From: Zunongwangia sp. HGR-M22
Lineage (GTDB): Bacteria > Bacteroidota > Bacteroidia > Flavobacteriales > Flavobacteriaceae
DNA: 64,000 nucleotides
Assembly: GCF_027594425.1 (NCBI RefSeq)
Contig: NZ_CP115159.1
Location: forward strand, 2,407,001 to 2,471,000
Direction: 5' to 3'
The notes beneath the pieces were generated by a model, which saw only the letters and a program-made list of their open reading frames with translations, ran no database searches and had not been told where the DNA came from. This document shows, piece by piece, positions 26,833 to 35,254 of the stretch. Numbering within the stretch: position 1 is the first letter of the stretch; each line of letters starts with the position of its first letter. Both the position numbers and the translations under genes were made by a program.

Positions 26833-26979
26833 ATGAAATTAAAAGCATTATTATTCGGAGCAGCTATTTTTGGAGCATCAATTTTTGTAACTTCAACCAC
26901 TGATAACGACAAATTAAATGACCCAATCAAAAAGCAAGCTGTCGACAAAACAACGATCAGGATTCCTGTTAACGGGTAG
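26833..26979 (+). CDS. short exported peptide of unknown function (48 residues)
   Basis: The frame encodes a Sec-type signal peptide (MKLKALLFGAAIFGAS, then IFVTS) and only about 27 further residues (TTDNDKLNDPIKKQAVDK, then TTIRIPVNG). The Lys-Leu-Lys n-region, the Ala/Gly/Phe-rich h-region and a likely cleavage after about residue 20 are clear, and no lipobox Cys follows. Its last 62 bp overlap, in another frame, the start of the membrane-protein gene at 26918, so the two are probably translationally coupled. I do not recognise the family. It could be a small periplasmic or secreted peptide, or a leader for the gene after it. Confidence 0.6.
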   Translation: MKLKALLFGAAIFGASIFVTSTTDNDKLNDPIKKQAVDKTTIRIPVNG

Positions 26980-27493
26980 TATAATTGCTTTACTTATAGC
27001 ATTTTCACCTTACATATTTTATTTATATGAAATTTTCCCAGACGGTCCCGTTTGGGAAAATTCTCTATTTACATATGAGAGTAAATATTATTTAAACGTG
27101 ATGACTGCCATGTGGACTTATCTTGGTAAAATTACACCTCTATTTTTACTGCTGATCTGGTTTTTCACATGTAAACATTGGTGGTATCATGTTATATTGG
27201 TCCCTACTATTATGTATAGTTATCAACTATTAACAGCCGTATATCAAGATTCAGCTGACAAATTTTTAGACGACGGCGATCTCTTATATCTTGCTCCGTT
27301 CTTTATTATTATAGTCTCTATAGTTTATTTAGTTAGAATAAAAATTTTCGATAAGATCTATGGTATTGATTTAAGCGAAATAGAAGAAACTAATATTTCT
27401 GTTTTTTCATCTATGTCGGAAAAAGATCAAAAGGAAATCGATGATATGAAGAATTCTGCAGATACCGATGAAGATTACTACGCTAAACTTTAG
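26918..27493 (+). CDS. membrane protein of unknown function
   Basis: The 191-residue protein has a basic N-terminus (SKSKLSTKQRSG) followed by four likely membrane spans (about 15-36, 68-83, 87-106 and 123-142). An acidic soluble C-terminus (about 150-191, rich in Glu/Asp) faces the side opposite to, or the same as, the N-terminus depending on the exact span count. The start overlaps the preceding small gene by 62 bp; the only later Met residues are well inside the protein, so 26918 is the likely start. It lies 68 bp upstream of ald. No family is recognised. Confidence 0.8.
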   Translation: MTQSKSKLSTKQRSGFLLTGSIIALLIAFSPYIFYLYEIFPDGPVWENSLFTYESKYYLNVMTAMWTYLGKITPLFLLLIWFFTCKHWWYHVILVPTIMYSYQLLTAVYQDSADKFLDDGDLLYLAPFFIIIVSIVYLVRIKIFDKIYGIDLSEIEETNISVFSSMSEKDQKEIDDMKNSADTDEDYYAKL

Positions 27494-27561
27494 GGAATCT
27501 ATTCTTACTATTTCAAAAATAATTGTAATTTAACTTTTCCAAATCAGCTGAAAAGAAAAAT

Positions 27562-28761
27562 ATGAATGAACAAGTTTCTCCTTTTACCAAAGAAGAGCTA
27601 ATACCTCAAGAAGAAAAACTTGAAATTTATAAAAACAAAGGAGAACTATTTATAGGAATCCCCAAGGAAACCTCTTACCAAGAAAAACGTATTTGTCTTA
27701 GCCCTGATGCTGTTGGAGCTATTACAGCCCACGGGCATCGTGTAATGATTGAATCTGGAGCAGGCAACTATGCAAATTTTAGCGATAAAGATTATTCAGA
27801 TGCCAGTGCAGAAATAACTAAAGACACCCAAAAGGTATTCTCCTGCCCTACGATTTTAAAAGTAGAACCACCATCTATTGCGGAATTAGAAATGATGAAT
27901 CCGCAAACTATTTTAATTTCAGCACTTCAAATTAAAACGCAGAGTAAAGAATATTTTCAAAAACTAGCATCGAAAAGAATTACGGCTCTAGGTTTCGAAT
28001 TTATTAAAGATGATGATGGTAGTTATCCCATAGTTAGGGCATTAAGTGAAATTACAGGAACCGCTTCGGTTCTTATTGCTTCTGAAATTATGAGTAATAA
28101 TGGCGATGGTAACGGACTCCTTTTTGGAAATATAAGTGGCGTTCCTCCCGTAGAAGTTGTGATTTTAGGCGCGGGTACAGTGGGACAATTTGCAGCAAGA
28201 TCGGCTATTGGCCTTGGAGCCAATATCAAAGTGTTTGATAGCTCGATTACCAAATTGAGAAATCTTCAATCGTCATTGGGATGCACTTTTTACACAAGTA
28301 CAATTCAACCAAAAAATCTATCTAAAGCGCTTAAACGCTGCGATGTGCTAATTGGCGCTGTTCGCGGCAATAATCGTTCTCCGGTTTTAGTCACCGATGA
28401 AATGGTTGCCTCTATGAAACGTGGCGCTGTAGCCATAGACGTAAGTATCGATGTTGGTGGCTGTATCGAAACCAGTGAAATTACCAGTCATGAAAAACCT
28501 ATTTTCACCAAACATGAGGTAATTCATTATTGTGTGCCTAATATTCCTTCACGTTACGCAAGATCAAGTTCGCTTTCTCTAAGTAATATTTTCACTCCTT
28601 ATTTATTGCATATTGGCGAGGAAGGCGGACTGGAAAATACGCTTCGTTTTGACCGCGGATTGCGAAATGGTTTGTACTTTTACCACGGAGTATTAACCAA
28701 CAAATCTATTGCAGATTGGTTCGATCTTACTTATCGAGATATTAACCTCTTGATTTTCTGA
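27562..28761 (+). CDS. ald: alanine dehydrogenase
   Basis: Ald interconverts L-alanine and pyruvate plus ammonia with NAD. The N-terminal substrate domain has the GIPKETSYQEKRICLSPDAV motif, and the Rossmann-type NAD site reads VVILGAGTVGQFAARSAIGLGA. Further matches are the AIDVSIDVGGCIETS motif and the HYCVPNIPSRYARSSSLSLSN block. The 399-residue length is somewhat longer than the Bacillus enzyme (about 370-380) because of a roughly 25-residue N-terminal extension, seen in other flavobacterial sequences as I recall. It is followed 28 bp later by a small hypothetical gene. Confidence 0.94.
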   Translation: MNEQVSPFTKEELIPQEEKLEIYKNKGELFIGIPKETSYQEKRICLSPDAVGAITAHGHRVMIESGAGNYANFSDKDYSDASAEITKDTQKVFSCPTILKVEPPSIAELEMMNPQTILISALQIKTQSKEYFQKLASKRITALGFEFIKDDDGSYPIVRALSEITGTASVLIASEIMSNNGDGNGLLFGNISGVPPVEVVILGAGTVGQFAARSAIGLGANIKVFDSSITKLRNLQSSLGCTFYTSTIQPKNLSKALKRCDVLIGAVRGNNRSPVLVTDEMVASMKRGAVAIDVSIDVGGCIETSEITSHEKPIFTKHEVIHYCVPNIPSRYARSSSLSLSNIFTPYLLHIGEEGGLENTLRFDRGLRNGLYFYHGVLTNKSIADWFDLTYRDINLLIF

Positions 28762-28789
28762 TCCCCTGCACCGATTTTAGCTATTTTAT

Positions 28790-29170
28790 ATGAATATATT
28801 TCAGCGTTTAGGATATTTTTCTGTAGGACTTTTTATGGGAATCATTATTCTCATTTTCTTTTTAAGCGGAAAAAAAACCAGTTGTTCGTATTTTCCAAAT
28901 GCCAGAACTTTAAAAAGTATTCGAGTAAAAGAACGCCAGTTTGACGATAAGGCGATGAAGTTTTTTACTGAAAACGCAATAGATACCAGCAATATCTCTT
29001 CAATTTTAGAAAATGGTGAAGTTCATTTTAGTGAAAGTATTACAGATAGAGATTCTTGTAACATTTATCTTATTTCAGGAGAAACTAAAACAAAACCAAT
29101 TCAATTTAAAGTTGAAAATTGCGATAGTATTGCTACTATTCAGGAGGTTAATTTTTATTCTGAAAAGTAA
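28790..29170 (+). CDS. small single-span hypothetical protein, possibly DUF4258-like
   Basis: The 126-residue protein has one N-terminal span (about 8-27, FSVGLFMGIIILIFFLSG) and then a short mixed helical and beta domain (about 35-126). That domain includes FPNARTLKSIRVKERQFDDKA and NGEVHFSESITDRDSCNIYL, and ends in YSEK. Similar proteins accompany ald in flavobacteria and, from memory, are placed near DUF4258, which I could not check. The function is unknown. It lies 28 bp after ald and is probably co-transcribed. Confidence 0.72.
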   Translation: MNIFQRLGYFSVGLFMGIIILIFFLSGKKTSCSYFPNARTLKSIRVKERQFDDKAMKFFTENAIDTSNISSILENGEVHFSESITDRDSCNIYLISGETKTKPIQFKVENCDSIATIQEVNFYSEK

Positions 29171-29269
29171 AGTATTTCGGAGCAAGCCGGAAAGGCATTG
29201 GTTAGAAATAACTTTTTGATTTCTTGGCAAACCTCGGAGAATTACACCCCTTGGCGGTGTTAATAAAAA

Positions 29270-29301
29270 AGCCTGCCAAAATTATGCAATTTCGACAAGC
29301 T
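29270..29301 (-). terminator. bcp terminator
   Basis: A 14-bp stem (three G-U pairs on the minus-strand RNA) between 29270-29283 and 29288-29301 has a 4-nt loop and a run of six U residues. It is 46 bp after the bcp stop codon. Confidence 0.78.
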
Positions 29302-29347
29302 TTATAAGTTTAGTTGAAGTTGTTTCCAAAGAAAAAATATTCAGAAA

Positions 29348-29797
29348 TTATAGAATCTGGGCGGCGTGATCTTTGGTTTTCACCTTACTAATTACTTCTT
29401 CAATTTTGCCCTCTTTGTCGATTACAAAAGTAGTCCGATGAATTCCTTCGTATTCTTTACCCATAAATTTTTTAGGTCCCCAGACACCATAAGCGTTTAT
29501 CACTTCTTTATCTTCATCTGCTAATAGCGGAAAAGGAAGCTCGTTCTTGGCTTTAAAATTAGTTTGTCTACGCTTAGAATCTGCACTTACTCCCAAAATC
29601 GCATAACCCTCCTTTTGGAACACTTCCCAATTATCTCTAAGATTACAAGCTTCTGCAGTACATCCTGGTGTACTAGCCTTTGGATAGAAAAATAAAACCA
29701 GTTTCTTTCCTTTAAAATCTGAAAGCTTTACTTCATTCCCATCTTGATCTTCTACTGAAAAATCTGGTGCTTTATCTCCTGCTTTTAATGTCGTCAT
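29348..29797 (-). CDS. bcp: thioredoxin-dependent thiol peroxidase (bacterioferritin comigratory protein / PrxQ type)
   Basis: This 149-residue peroxiredoxin reduces H2O2 and organic peroxides. The peroxidatic Cys46 and resolving Cys51 lie in TPGCTAEAC, the spacing of atypical 2-Cys PrxQ/Bcp enzymes. The conserved VLFFYPKASTPG and YGVWGPKKFMGKEYEGIHRTTF segments are intact. There is no signal peptide, so it is cytoplasmic. The gene is divergent from nth, with only 31 bp between the start codons. Confidence 0.95.
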   Translation of the reverse strand: MTTLKAGDKAPDFSVEDQDGNEVKLSDFKGKKLVLFFYPKASTPGCTAEACNLRDNWEVFQKEGYAILGVSADSKRRQTNFKAKNELPFPLLADEDKEVINAYGVWGPKKFMGKEYEGIHRTTFVIDKEGKIEEVISKVKTKDHAAQIL

Positions 29798-29803
29798 AAT
29801 TCT

Positions 29804-29811
29804 TATTTTTG
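29804..29811 (+). promoter_or_regulatory. predicted nth promoter, -7 element
   Basis: TATTTTTG (TAnnTTTG consensus) lies 18 bp upstream of the nth ATG, inside the 31-bp divergent gap. The -33 region would therefore lie in the 5' end of bcp. Confidence 0.5.
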
Positions 29812-29828
29812 CCTAAAATTAAAGCTTT

Positions 29829-30497
29829 ATGAATAAACAGCAAAAAGTGCAATTTGTAATTGATACTTTACAAAATATTTATCCTGAAATTCCTATCCCT
29901 TTAGATCATAAAGATCCTTACACACTTTTGATTGCTGTTTTACTTTCTGCCCAAAGTACCGATGTTAAAGTGAATCAAATAACTCCACTTTTATTTGAAG
30001 TTGCCGACACGCCGCAAAAAATGGTTAAATTAAGTGTTGAAGAAATTAGAGAAATTATAAAACCCTGCGGATTATCTCCAATGAAATCAAAAGGTATTCA
30101 TGCCCTTTCTGAAATATTATTAGAAAAATATAACGGGCAGGTACCGGCAGATTTTGAAGCTTTAGAAAGTCTTCCTGCTGTGGGTCACAAAACGGCCAGT
30201 GTGGTGATGGCTCAGGCATTTAATGTCCCTGCATTTCCGGTAGATACTCATATTCAAAGATTAATGTATCGATGGAATTTATCTAATGGAAAAAGCGTTG
30301 TGCAAACTGAAAAAGATGCCAAACGATTATTTCCAAAAGACCTCTGGAATGAGCTTCATTTGCAAATAATCTGGTATGGCCGGCAATATTCACCGGCAAG
30401 AGGTTGGGATCTTGAAAAAGATATCATCACTAAAACTATCGGTAGAAAAACAGTTCTGGCAGATTATGAAAAGAAAATAGCTAAAAAGAAGAAATAA
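29829..30497 (+). CDS. nth: endonuclease III-like DNA glycosylase without the iron-sulfur motif
   Basis: Nth removes oxidised pyrimidines and nicks abasic sites. The 222-residue protein has the HhH-GPD fold with the catalytic Lys121 (AVGHKTA) and Asp139 (PVDTHIQRL). In classical Nth the C-terminus binds a [4Fe-4S] cluster through four cysteines (C-x6-C-x2-C-x5-C). Here the same stretch (WYGRQYSPARGWDLEKDI) has none, and the only cysteine in the protein is Cys80. The cluster is therefore absent, while the catalytic residues are kept. A bidirectional terminator lies between it and the convergent wrbA-like gene. Confidence 0.93.
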   Translation: MNKQQKVQFVIDTLQNIYPEIPIPLDHKDPYTLLIAVLLSAQSTDVKVNQITPLLFEVADTPQKMVKLSVEEIREIIKPCGLSPMKSKGIHALSEILLEKYNGQVPADFEALESLPAVGHKTASVVMAQAFNVPAFPVDTHIQRLMYRWNLSNGKSVVQTEKDAKRLFPKDLWNELHLQIIWYGRQYSPARGWDLEKDIITKTIGRKTVLADYEKKIAKKKK

Positions 30498-30500
30498 AAA

Positions 30501-30521
30501 AACTCCGGAGATTCCGGAGTT
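30501..30521. terminator. bidirectional terminator between nth and the wrbA-like gene
   Basis: A 9-bp stem AACTCCGGA / TCCGGAGTT with a 3-nt loop has A-rich sequence on the left and T-rich sequence on the right. It can stop transcription from both converging genes. Confidence 0.9.
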
Positions 30522-30545
30522 TTCTTTTATAATTAATAATAAGAA

Positions 30546-31145
30546 TTATGCATTAATTTTGGAGGCTAAACTTACAACTCTTTTTACCTGAGCTGAAATC
30601 GCTTTTTTATCGTTTTCTGATAGATCGCTTCCTCCTACCATACTAAAACCATAAGGATTTCCTCCGGTTTCAAAAATAACAGGATCTGTATATCCAGGAT
30701 TTGCAATTACCGCGCCCCAGTGCATCATTGCTTTATATAAAGAAAGTAAAGTAGCTTCTTGTCCTCCATGAGGATTTGCAGCACTTGTCATTCCACTTAC
30801 TACTTTGTCTACTAATTTCCCTTCTTGCCATAACGGCCCTGTGGTATCCATCAAACTACTAAACTGTGAAGGCAGGTTACCATATCTTGTTGGCGCTGAA
30901 AATATAATCGCATCGGCCCAATCTAGATCATCGGCAGAAGCTACTGGAATATCTTTAGTCGCATTATAATGCTTTACCCAATCTTCGTTTCCTTTCATTA
31001 TTTCTTCAGGAACCGTTTCTTCTACTCTTAAGAACTTAATCTCTTTTACTCCCAAATCTTTAGCAGCTTCTTCAGCTACTTTAGACATTTGATAGTTGGT
31101 ACCGGTTGCGCTATAATAGATTATAGCAAGTTTTATATCTTTCAT
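30546..31145 (-). CDS. wrbA: WrbA-type NAD(P)H:quinone oxidoreductase (flavodoxin-like)
   Basis: The 199-residue flavodoxin fold has the FMN phosphate loop near residues 12-18 (YSATGTNYQ) and the DWADAIIFSAPTRYGNLPSQF motif. GKLVDKVVSGMTSAANPHGGQEAT then matches WrbA. WrbA enzymes reduce quinones by two electrons and so avoid semiquinone radicals. The NPYGFS segment before the C-terminus is also typical. It converges with nth and seems to be a single-gene unit. Confidence 0.92.
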   Translation of the reverse strand: MKDIKLAIIYYSATGTNYQMSKVAEEAAKDLGVKEIKFLRVEETVPEEIMKGNEDWVKHYNATKDIPVASADDLDWADAIIFSAPTRYGNLPSQFSSLMDTTGPLWQEGKLVDKVVSGMTSAANPHGGQEATLLSLYKAMMHWGAVIANPGYTDPVIFETGGNPYGFSMVGGSDLSENDKKAISAQVKRVVSLASKINA

Positions 31146-31240
31146 AATTTATTTTTTTCTAATTTAAAGCGAATATGCTAGCTTAGGAAAAAACAAGTTT
31201 TAAAGTTTTGATAATTCTCTTAGAATCTGATCAATAAAAA

Positions 31241-31259
31241 AGCCTGCAAGTCGCAGGCT
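31241..31259 (-). terminator. terminator after the 50-residue small protein gene
   Basis: A 7-bp stem AGCCTGC / GCAGGCT is followed on the minus strand by a T-rich tract, 8 bp beyond the stop codon of the small gene at 31267. Confidence 0.82.
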
Positions 31260-31266
31260 GTGGGTT

Positions 31267-31419
31267 TTAATTTAAAAGCATTTCATAATCTTCAGTCTTA
31301 CCAGGTAAAACTTTTAATGCTTTCGAATAGTTTAGTAGAAACTTAATGGTCTCTTTTTTAGGTTTCAAATGTTGTGATTTTTCTTCTCTCGAAGGTTTTT
31401 CAAAGTAAATGTTCTTCAT
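31267..31419 (-). CDS. small conserved-looking protein of unknown function (50 residues)
   Basis: An uninterrupted minus-strand frame runs from ATG (31419) to TAA (31267). It encodes a charged 50-residue protein: MKNIYFEKPSREEKS, a KPKKETIKFLLNYSKALKVL helix, and a tail ending in DYEMLLN. A terminator follows directly, which supports a real transcript. I recall similar small proteins in other Flavobacteriaceae but cannot name a family. It has no signal peptide or membrane span. It lies 62 bp downstream of the sigma-factor stop and may be co-transcribed with it. Confidence 0.72.
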   Translation of the reverse strand: MKNIYFEKPSREEKSQHLKPKKETIKFLLNYSKALKVLPGKTEDYEMLLN

Positions 31420-31481
31420 TAATACATTATTAAGATGGTTATATAAATAGATAACGGCACTTATAACGTATTATTGCAACT

Positions 31482-32066
31482 TTAATTTGTTAAAACCATA
31501 TTATGCTTTTCGATAATTTTTCTAAGATTTATCAAAGCATACCTCATTCTCCCTAAAGCCGTATTAATGCTTACTCCGGTTCTTTCAGAGATTTCTTTAA
31601 AACTCATTTCTTTGTAAATACGCATCGTTAGCACTTCTAATTGATCTTCAGGAAGTTCTCTAATTACTTCGCGCAAATCGGTTTCGATCTGATCTTTAAT
31701 AATTTGCTTTTCGGCATTTAATCCAGAATCGCTTAAAACTGAAAAAATATTAAAATCACCGCTATTATCAAATTTCGGCATTCTTTTATTTCTTCTAAAG
31801 TGGTCGATCACTAAATTATGTGCAATACGCATCACCCAAGGTAAAAATTTACCTTCTTCGTTATACTTTCCTTTTTTTAAAGTATTAATGACTTTGATGA
31901 ATGTATCCTGAAAAATATCTTCAGATACATCCTTATCAAATACCTTAGAATAAATGAAACTGTAAATTCTTTGTTGATGACGATGAATAAGTTCTGAGAG
32001 GGCCAATTCGTTTCCGTTAATGTAGTCTTTAACAAGAATGGCATCTGTTACCTTAGTTTTTTCCAT
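31482..32066 (-). CDS. ECF-like RNA polymerase sigma-70 family factor
   Basis: The 194-residue protein has sigma region 2 (about 20-90; DKDVSEDIFQDTFIKVI and WVMRIAHNLVIDHFRRNKR) and region 4 (about 130-190; LPEDQLEVLTMRIYKEMSFKEIS, SINTALGRMRYALINLRKII). Regions 1 and 3 are missing, as in ECF factors. No anti-sigma factor gene is adjacent, which suggests control by another route. The 5' leader contains an inverted repeat whose right arm ends one base before the ATG. Confidence 0.93.
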   Translation of the reverse strand: MEKTKVTDAILVKDYINGNELALSELIHRHQQRIYSFIYSKVFDKDVSEDIFQDTFIKVINTLKKGKYNEEGKFLPWVMRIAHNLVIDHFRRNKRMPKFDNSGDFNIFSVLSDSGLNAEKQIIKDQIETDLREVIRELPEDQLEVLTMRIYKEMSFKEISERTGVSINTALGRMRYALINLRKIIEKHNMVLTN

Positions 32067-32067
32067 A

Positions 32068-32128
32068 CAGTTACTTTTAAAGGGATATACCCTGTCTTAG
32101 AATAGGTTATTTAGATAAAAAGTAACTG
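32068..32128 (-). promoter_or_regulatory. inverted repeat in the sigma-factor 5' leader
   Basis: CAGTTACTTTT (32068-32078) and AAAAGTAACTG (32118-32128) are perfect 11-bp inverted repeats 39 bp apart. A short AGGG...CCCT pair sits between them. The arm nearer the gene ends one base before the sigma-factor ATG. In RNA it could fold over the ribosome-binding region; as DNA it could be a repressor site. No function is proven. Confidence 0.55.
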
Positions 32129-32261
32129 TGTTTAATAGGCAACGTTGTTTTTTAGATTGGCTTCAAATATAATAAACAAAATTTAAGAAATGCAAACGAA
32201 AGCTTAAAATTTTAACAATACTATAGGATTTTAATGGCTTTTCGCACTGGTATAGATTAAG

Positions 32262-32269
32262 TACCTTTG
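32262..32269 (+). promoter_or_regulatory. predicted uvrA promoter, -7 element
   Basis: TACCTTTG fits TAnnTTTG, 24 bp before the uvrA ATG. The -33 region (ttttcg) is only a partial match. I see no SOS-type (LexA) palindrome nearby. Confidence 0.55.
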
Positions 32270-32293
32270 CATACTTATTGCTAGAAAGAGACC

Positions 32294-35083
32294 ATGAATA
32301 TTGATTTAGATAAAATAAACCCCAAAGAAAATATTATTATTAAGGGTGCCAAACTGCACAATCTTAAAAATATAAACGTCGTTATACCGCGTAACAAACT
32401 GGTAGTGATTACTGGCCTTTCTGGCTCGGGTAAATCCAGTTTAGCCTTCGATACCTTATATGCTGAAGGACAGCGTCGATATGTTGAAAGTTTATCTTCG
32501 TATGCACGCCAATTTTTGGGGCGACTAAACAAACCTAAAGTTGACTATATAAAGGGTATTGCTCCTGCTATAGCGATCGAGCAGAAAGTAAATTCAACCA
32601 ACCCGCGATCTACCGTAGGAACTTCTACTGAAATCTACGATTATCTGAAGTTGCTTTACGCACGTATCGGTAGAACATTTTCCCCGGTTTCAGGTAGAGA
32701 AGTAAAAAAAGATACCGTAACAGATGTTGTGAAGTTCATTAAAGAATTTCCAGAGCGCACAAAGCTCCTTTTACTTGCTCCTATTTTTGTGGAAGAAGGA
32801 AGAGATTTAGATGAAAAAATTAAAATTCTTGCACAGCAGGGATATAGCCGAATTAAAATTGCAGATGAAGTTCTTAGAATCGATGAAGCCGATTTAAGTA
32901 AAGCGAAGCCTGAAAATACCTCCTTAGTTGTCGACCGTGTAATTAAAAAAGATGATGAAGACTTCTATAATCGTCTGGCCGATGCTATCGAAGCCGCATT
33001 TTTTGAAGGAAAAGACGAATTGTTTGTAGAAACACTTTCAGATAATAAATTACATCACTTCAGCAATAAATTTGAGTTGGATGGGATGAATTTTCTTGAA
33101 CCTAATGTTCATTTATTCAGCTTTAATAATCCTTATGGTGCTTGTCCAAAATGTGAAGGATATGGAGACGTTATTGGTATAGATGAAGATTTAGTGATTC
33201 CAAATACAGGATTATCCATTTACGAAAATGCAATTTACCCATGGCGTGGCGATAGTATGAGTTGGTATCGCGATCAATTGATTAATAATTCTCATAAGTT
33301 CGATTTCCCTATCCATAAACCTTATTTCGAATTAACCCAGGAGCAAAAAGATCTGGTTTGGAACGGTAATCAATATTTTGAAGGTTTAAACCAGTTTTTT
33401 GATTTTTTAGAAAGAAAAGCTTACAAGATTCAAAATCGGGTAATGTTATCGCGTTACCGCGGAAAAACAAAATGCTCGGCCTGCCATGGAAAAAGACTTC
33501 GACCGGAAGCCGAATACGTAAAAATCAACGAAACCAGTATTACTGAACTTGTAGTAAAACCACTTGATAAAGTAAGAGCTTTTTTTGCCGATCTGAAATT
33601 GGACGAGTATGAAGAGGTAATTGCCAAACGCCTGCTTACTGAAATCAATAACCGACTTAAATTTTTATCTGAAGTTGGCTTGGATTATCTTACCCTAAAC
33701 AGAAAATCGAATACCCTTTCTGGCGGAGAATCACAACGTATTAACCTCGCAACTTCCTTAGGAAGTAGTCTTGTGGGATCTATGTATATTTTAGATGAAC
33801 CTTCTATTGGATTGCATCCCAGGGATAGCGAACGCTTGATAGGTGTTCTTAAAAATCTACGCGATTTAGGGAATACCGTAATTGTGGTAGAGCATGATGA
33901 AGAAATCATGAAGGAAGCTGATGAAATTATCGATATAGGTCCTGAAGCTGGTACGCATGGCGGTCATGTGGTAGCAACAGGAACCTTAAAAGAAATTCTA
34001 AAATCAGATTCACTTACCGCTCAATATCTTACAGATAAAAAACGTATTGAAGTTCCTAAAGAAAGAAAAAAATGGACGCGAGAAATCAATATTCTTGGCG
34101 CAAGAGAAAATAATCTTAAGAATATTGATGTCACTTTTCCATTAGGAATATTTACTGCGATAACCGGTGTTTCAGGAAGTGGTAAAAGTACGCTGGTGAA
34201 AAAATTACTTTATCCTGCGGTACAAAAACAACTGGGCGGTTACGGTGAAAAGGTAGGTCAGTTTAGCGGAATTAAAGGTGATTTTAAAAACCTAAAATCG
34301 GTCGAATTTGTAGATCAAAACCCGATTGGTAGATCTTCAAGATCAAACCCGGTAACTTATATTAAAGCTTACGATGACATAAGAAATATTTTTTCATCCC
34401 AAAAAATTTCAAAAATTAGAGGTTATAAACCCAAGCATTTTTCTTTTAATGTTGATGGCGGTCGCTGCGAAACTTGTAAAGGTGAAGGTGAAGTAACTAT
34501 CGAAATGCAGTTTATGGCCGATGTTCATTTGCAATGTGAAGCTTGCGATGGAAAACGCTTTAAAAAGGAAATCCTTGAAGTAAAATTCAATGAAAAAAAT
34601 ATCGATGATATTTTGAATATGACCATCGATGATGCGATTGACTTTTTTGACGAGCACAATGAAAATAAAATAGCTAATAAGCTTCAACCATTACAAGACG
34701 TTGGTTTGGGCTATGTTCAGCTAGGACAAAGTTCCTCAACACTCTCTGGCGGTGAAGCACAGCGTATTAAATTGGCTTCATTTTTAGTAAAAGGAAATAC
34801 AAAAGATAAGGCACTATTTATTTTTGATGAACCAACTACAGGATTACACTTTCACGATATTCAGAAATTATTAAAATCCTTTAATGCTTTAATCGATAAG
34901 GGCCATAGCGTGATCGTGATTGAACATAATATGGATTTGGTTAAATGTGCAGATTACGTGATAGATTTGGGCGCTGAAGGTGGTGAAAACGGAGGATATC
35001 TAGTTACTCAAGGTACACCAGAAGAAGTTTCTAAACATAAAGATTCCTATACAGCTACTTATTTAAAGCCTAAACTAAAATAA
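32294..35083 (+). CDS. uvrA: excinuclease ABC subunit A
   Basis: UvrA is the damage-sensing ATPase of nucleotide excision repair. The 929-residue protein has two ABC modules: Walker [10 protein letters not shown] at 41-49 and GVSGSGKST near 630, with signatures [12 protein letters not shown] and [12 protein letters not shown]. Zinc modules are seen as CPKCEGYG with CSACHGKR, and CETCKGEG with CEACDGKR. The [11 protein letters not shown] and [11 protein letters not shown] Walker B regions are intact. It is a single-gene unit with its own promoter and terminator; uvrB is elsewhere. Confidence 0.97.
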   Translation: MNIDLDKINPKENIIIKGAKLHNLKNINVVIPRNKLVVITGLSGSGKSSLAFDTLYAEGQRRYVESLSSYARQFLGRLNKPKVDYIKGIAPAIAIEQKVNSTNPRSTVGTSTEIYDYLKLLYARIGRTFSPVSGREVKKDTVTDVVKFIKEFPERTKLLLLAPIFVEEGRDLDEKIKILAQQGYSRIKIADEVLRIDEADLSKAKPENTSLVVDRVIKKDDEDFYNRLADAIEAAFFEGKDELFVETLSDNKLHHFSNKFELDGMNFLEPNVHLFSFNNPYGACPKCEGYGDVIGIDEDLVIPNTGLSIYENAIYPWRGDSMSWYRDQLINNSHKFDFPIHKPYFELTQEQKDLVWNGNQYFEGLNQFFDFLERKAYKIQNRVMLSRYRGKTKCSACHGKRLRPEAEYVKINETSITELVVKPLDKVRAFFADLKLDEYEEVIAKRLLTEINNRLKFLSEVGLDYLTLNRKSNTLSGGESQRINLATSLGSSLVGSMYILDEPSIGLHPRDSERLIGVLKNLRDLGNTVIVVEHDEEIMKEADEIIDIGPEAGTHGGHVVATGTLKEILKSDSLTAQYLTDKKRIEVPKERKKWTREINILGARENNLKNIDVTFPLGIFTAITGVSGSGKSTLVKKLLYPAVQKQLGGYGEKVGQFSGIKGDFKNLKSVEFVDQNPIGRSSRSNPVTYIKAYDDIRNIFSSQKISKIRGYKPKHFSFNVDGGRCETCKGEGEVTIEMQFMADVHLQCEACDGKRFKKEILEVKFNEKNIDDILNMTIDDAIDFFDEHNENKIANKLQPLQDVGLGYVQLGQSSSTLSGGEAQRIKLASFLVKGNTKDKALFIFDEPTTGLHFHDIQKLLKSFNALIDKGHSVIVIEHNMDLVKCADYVIDLGAEGGENGGYLVTQGTPEEVSKHKDSYTATYLKPKLK

Positions 35084-35155
35084 TTTACTTTTGTTTTTAA
35101 ACAACTAGACTTCAAAATATTAAAATGTTTTAGCAAATTTTTTAAAATTACTTAC

Positions 35156-35176
35156 AGGAGCCTCTAAAAGGCTCCT
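35156..35176 (+). terminator. uvrA terminator
   Basis: A 7-bp stem AGGAGCC / GGCTCCT is followed by a T run, 73 bp after the uvrA stop codon. Confidence 0.85.
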
Positions 35177-35254
35177 TTTTCTTTTTTGGCACGCGCTTTG
35201 TTTCTATCAAAATGTAGATAGCTACTACTTCAGTATTAATTTAAAAATAAAGCC

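Noticed and set aside
29245-29270. Small hairpin acacc...ggtgt after the ald-linked hypothetical gene
   Set aside because: The stem is only five pairs with a weak tail; it is not convincing as a terminator.
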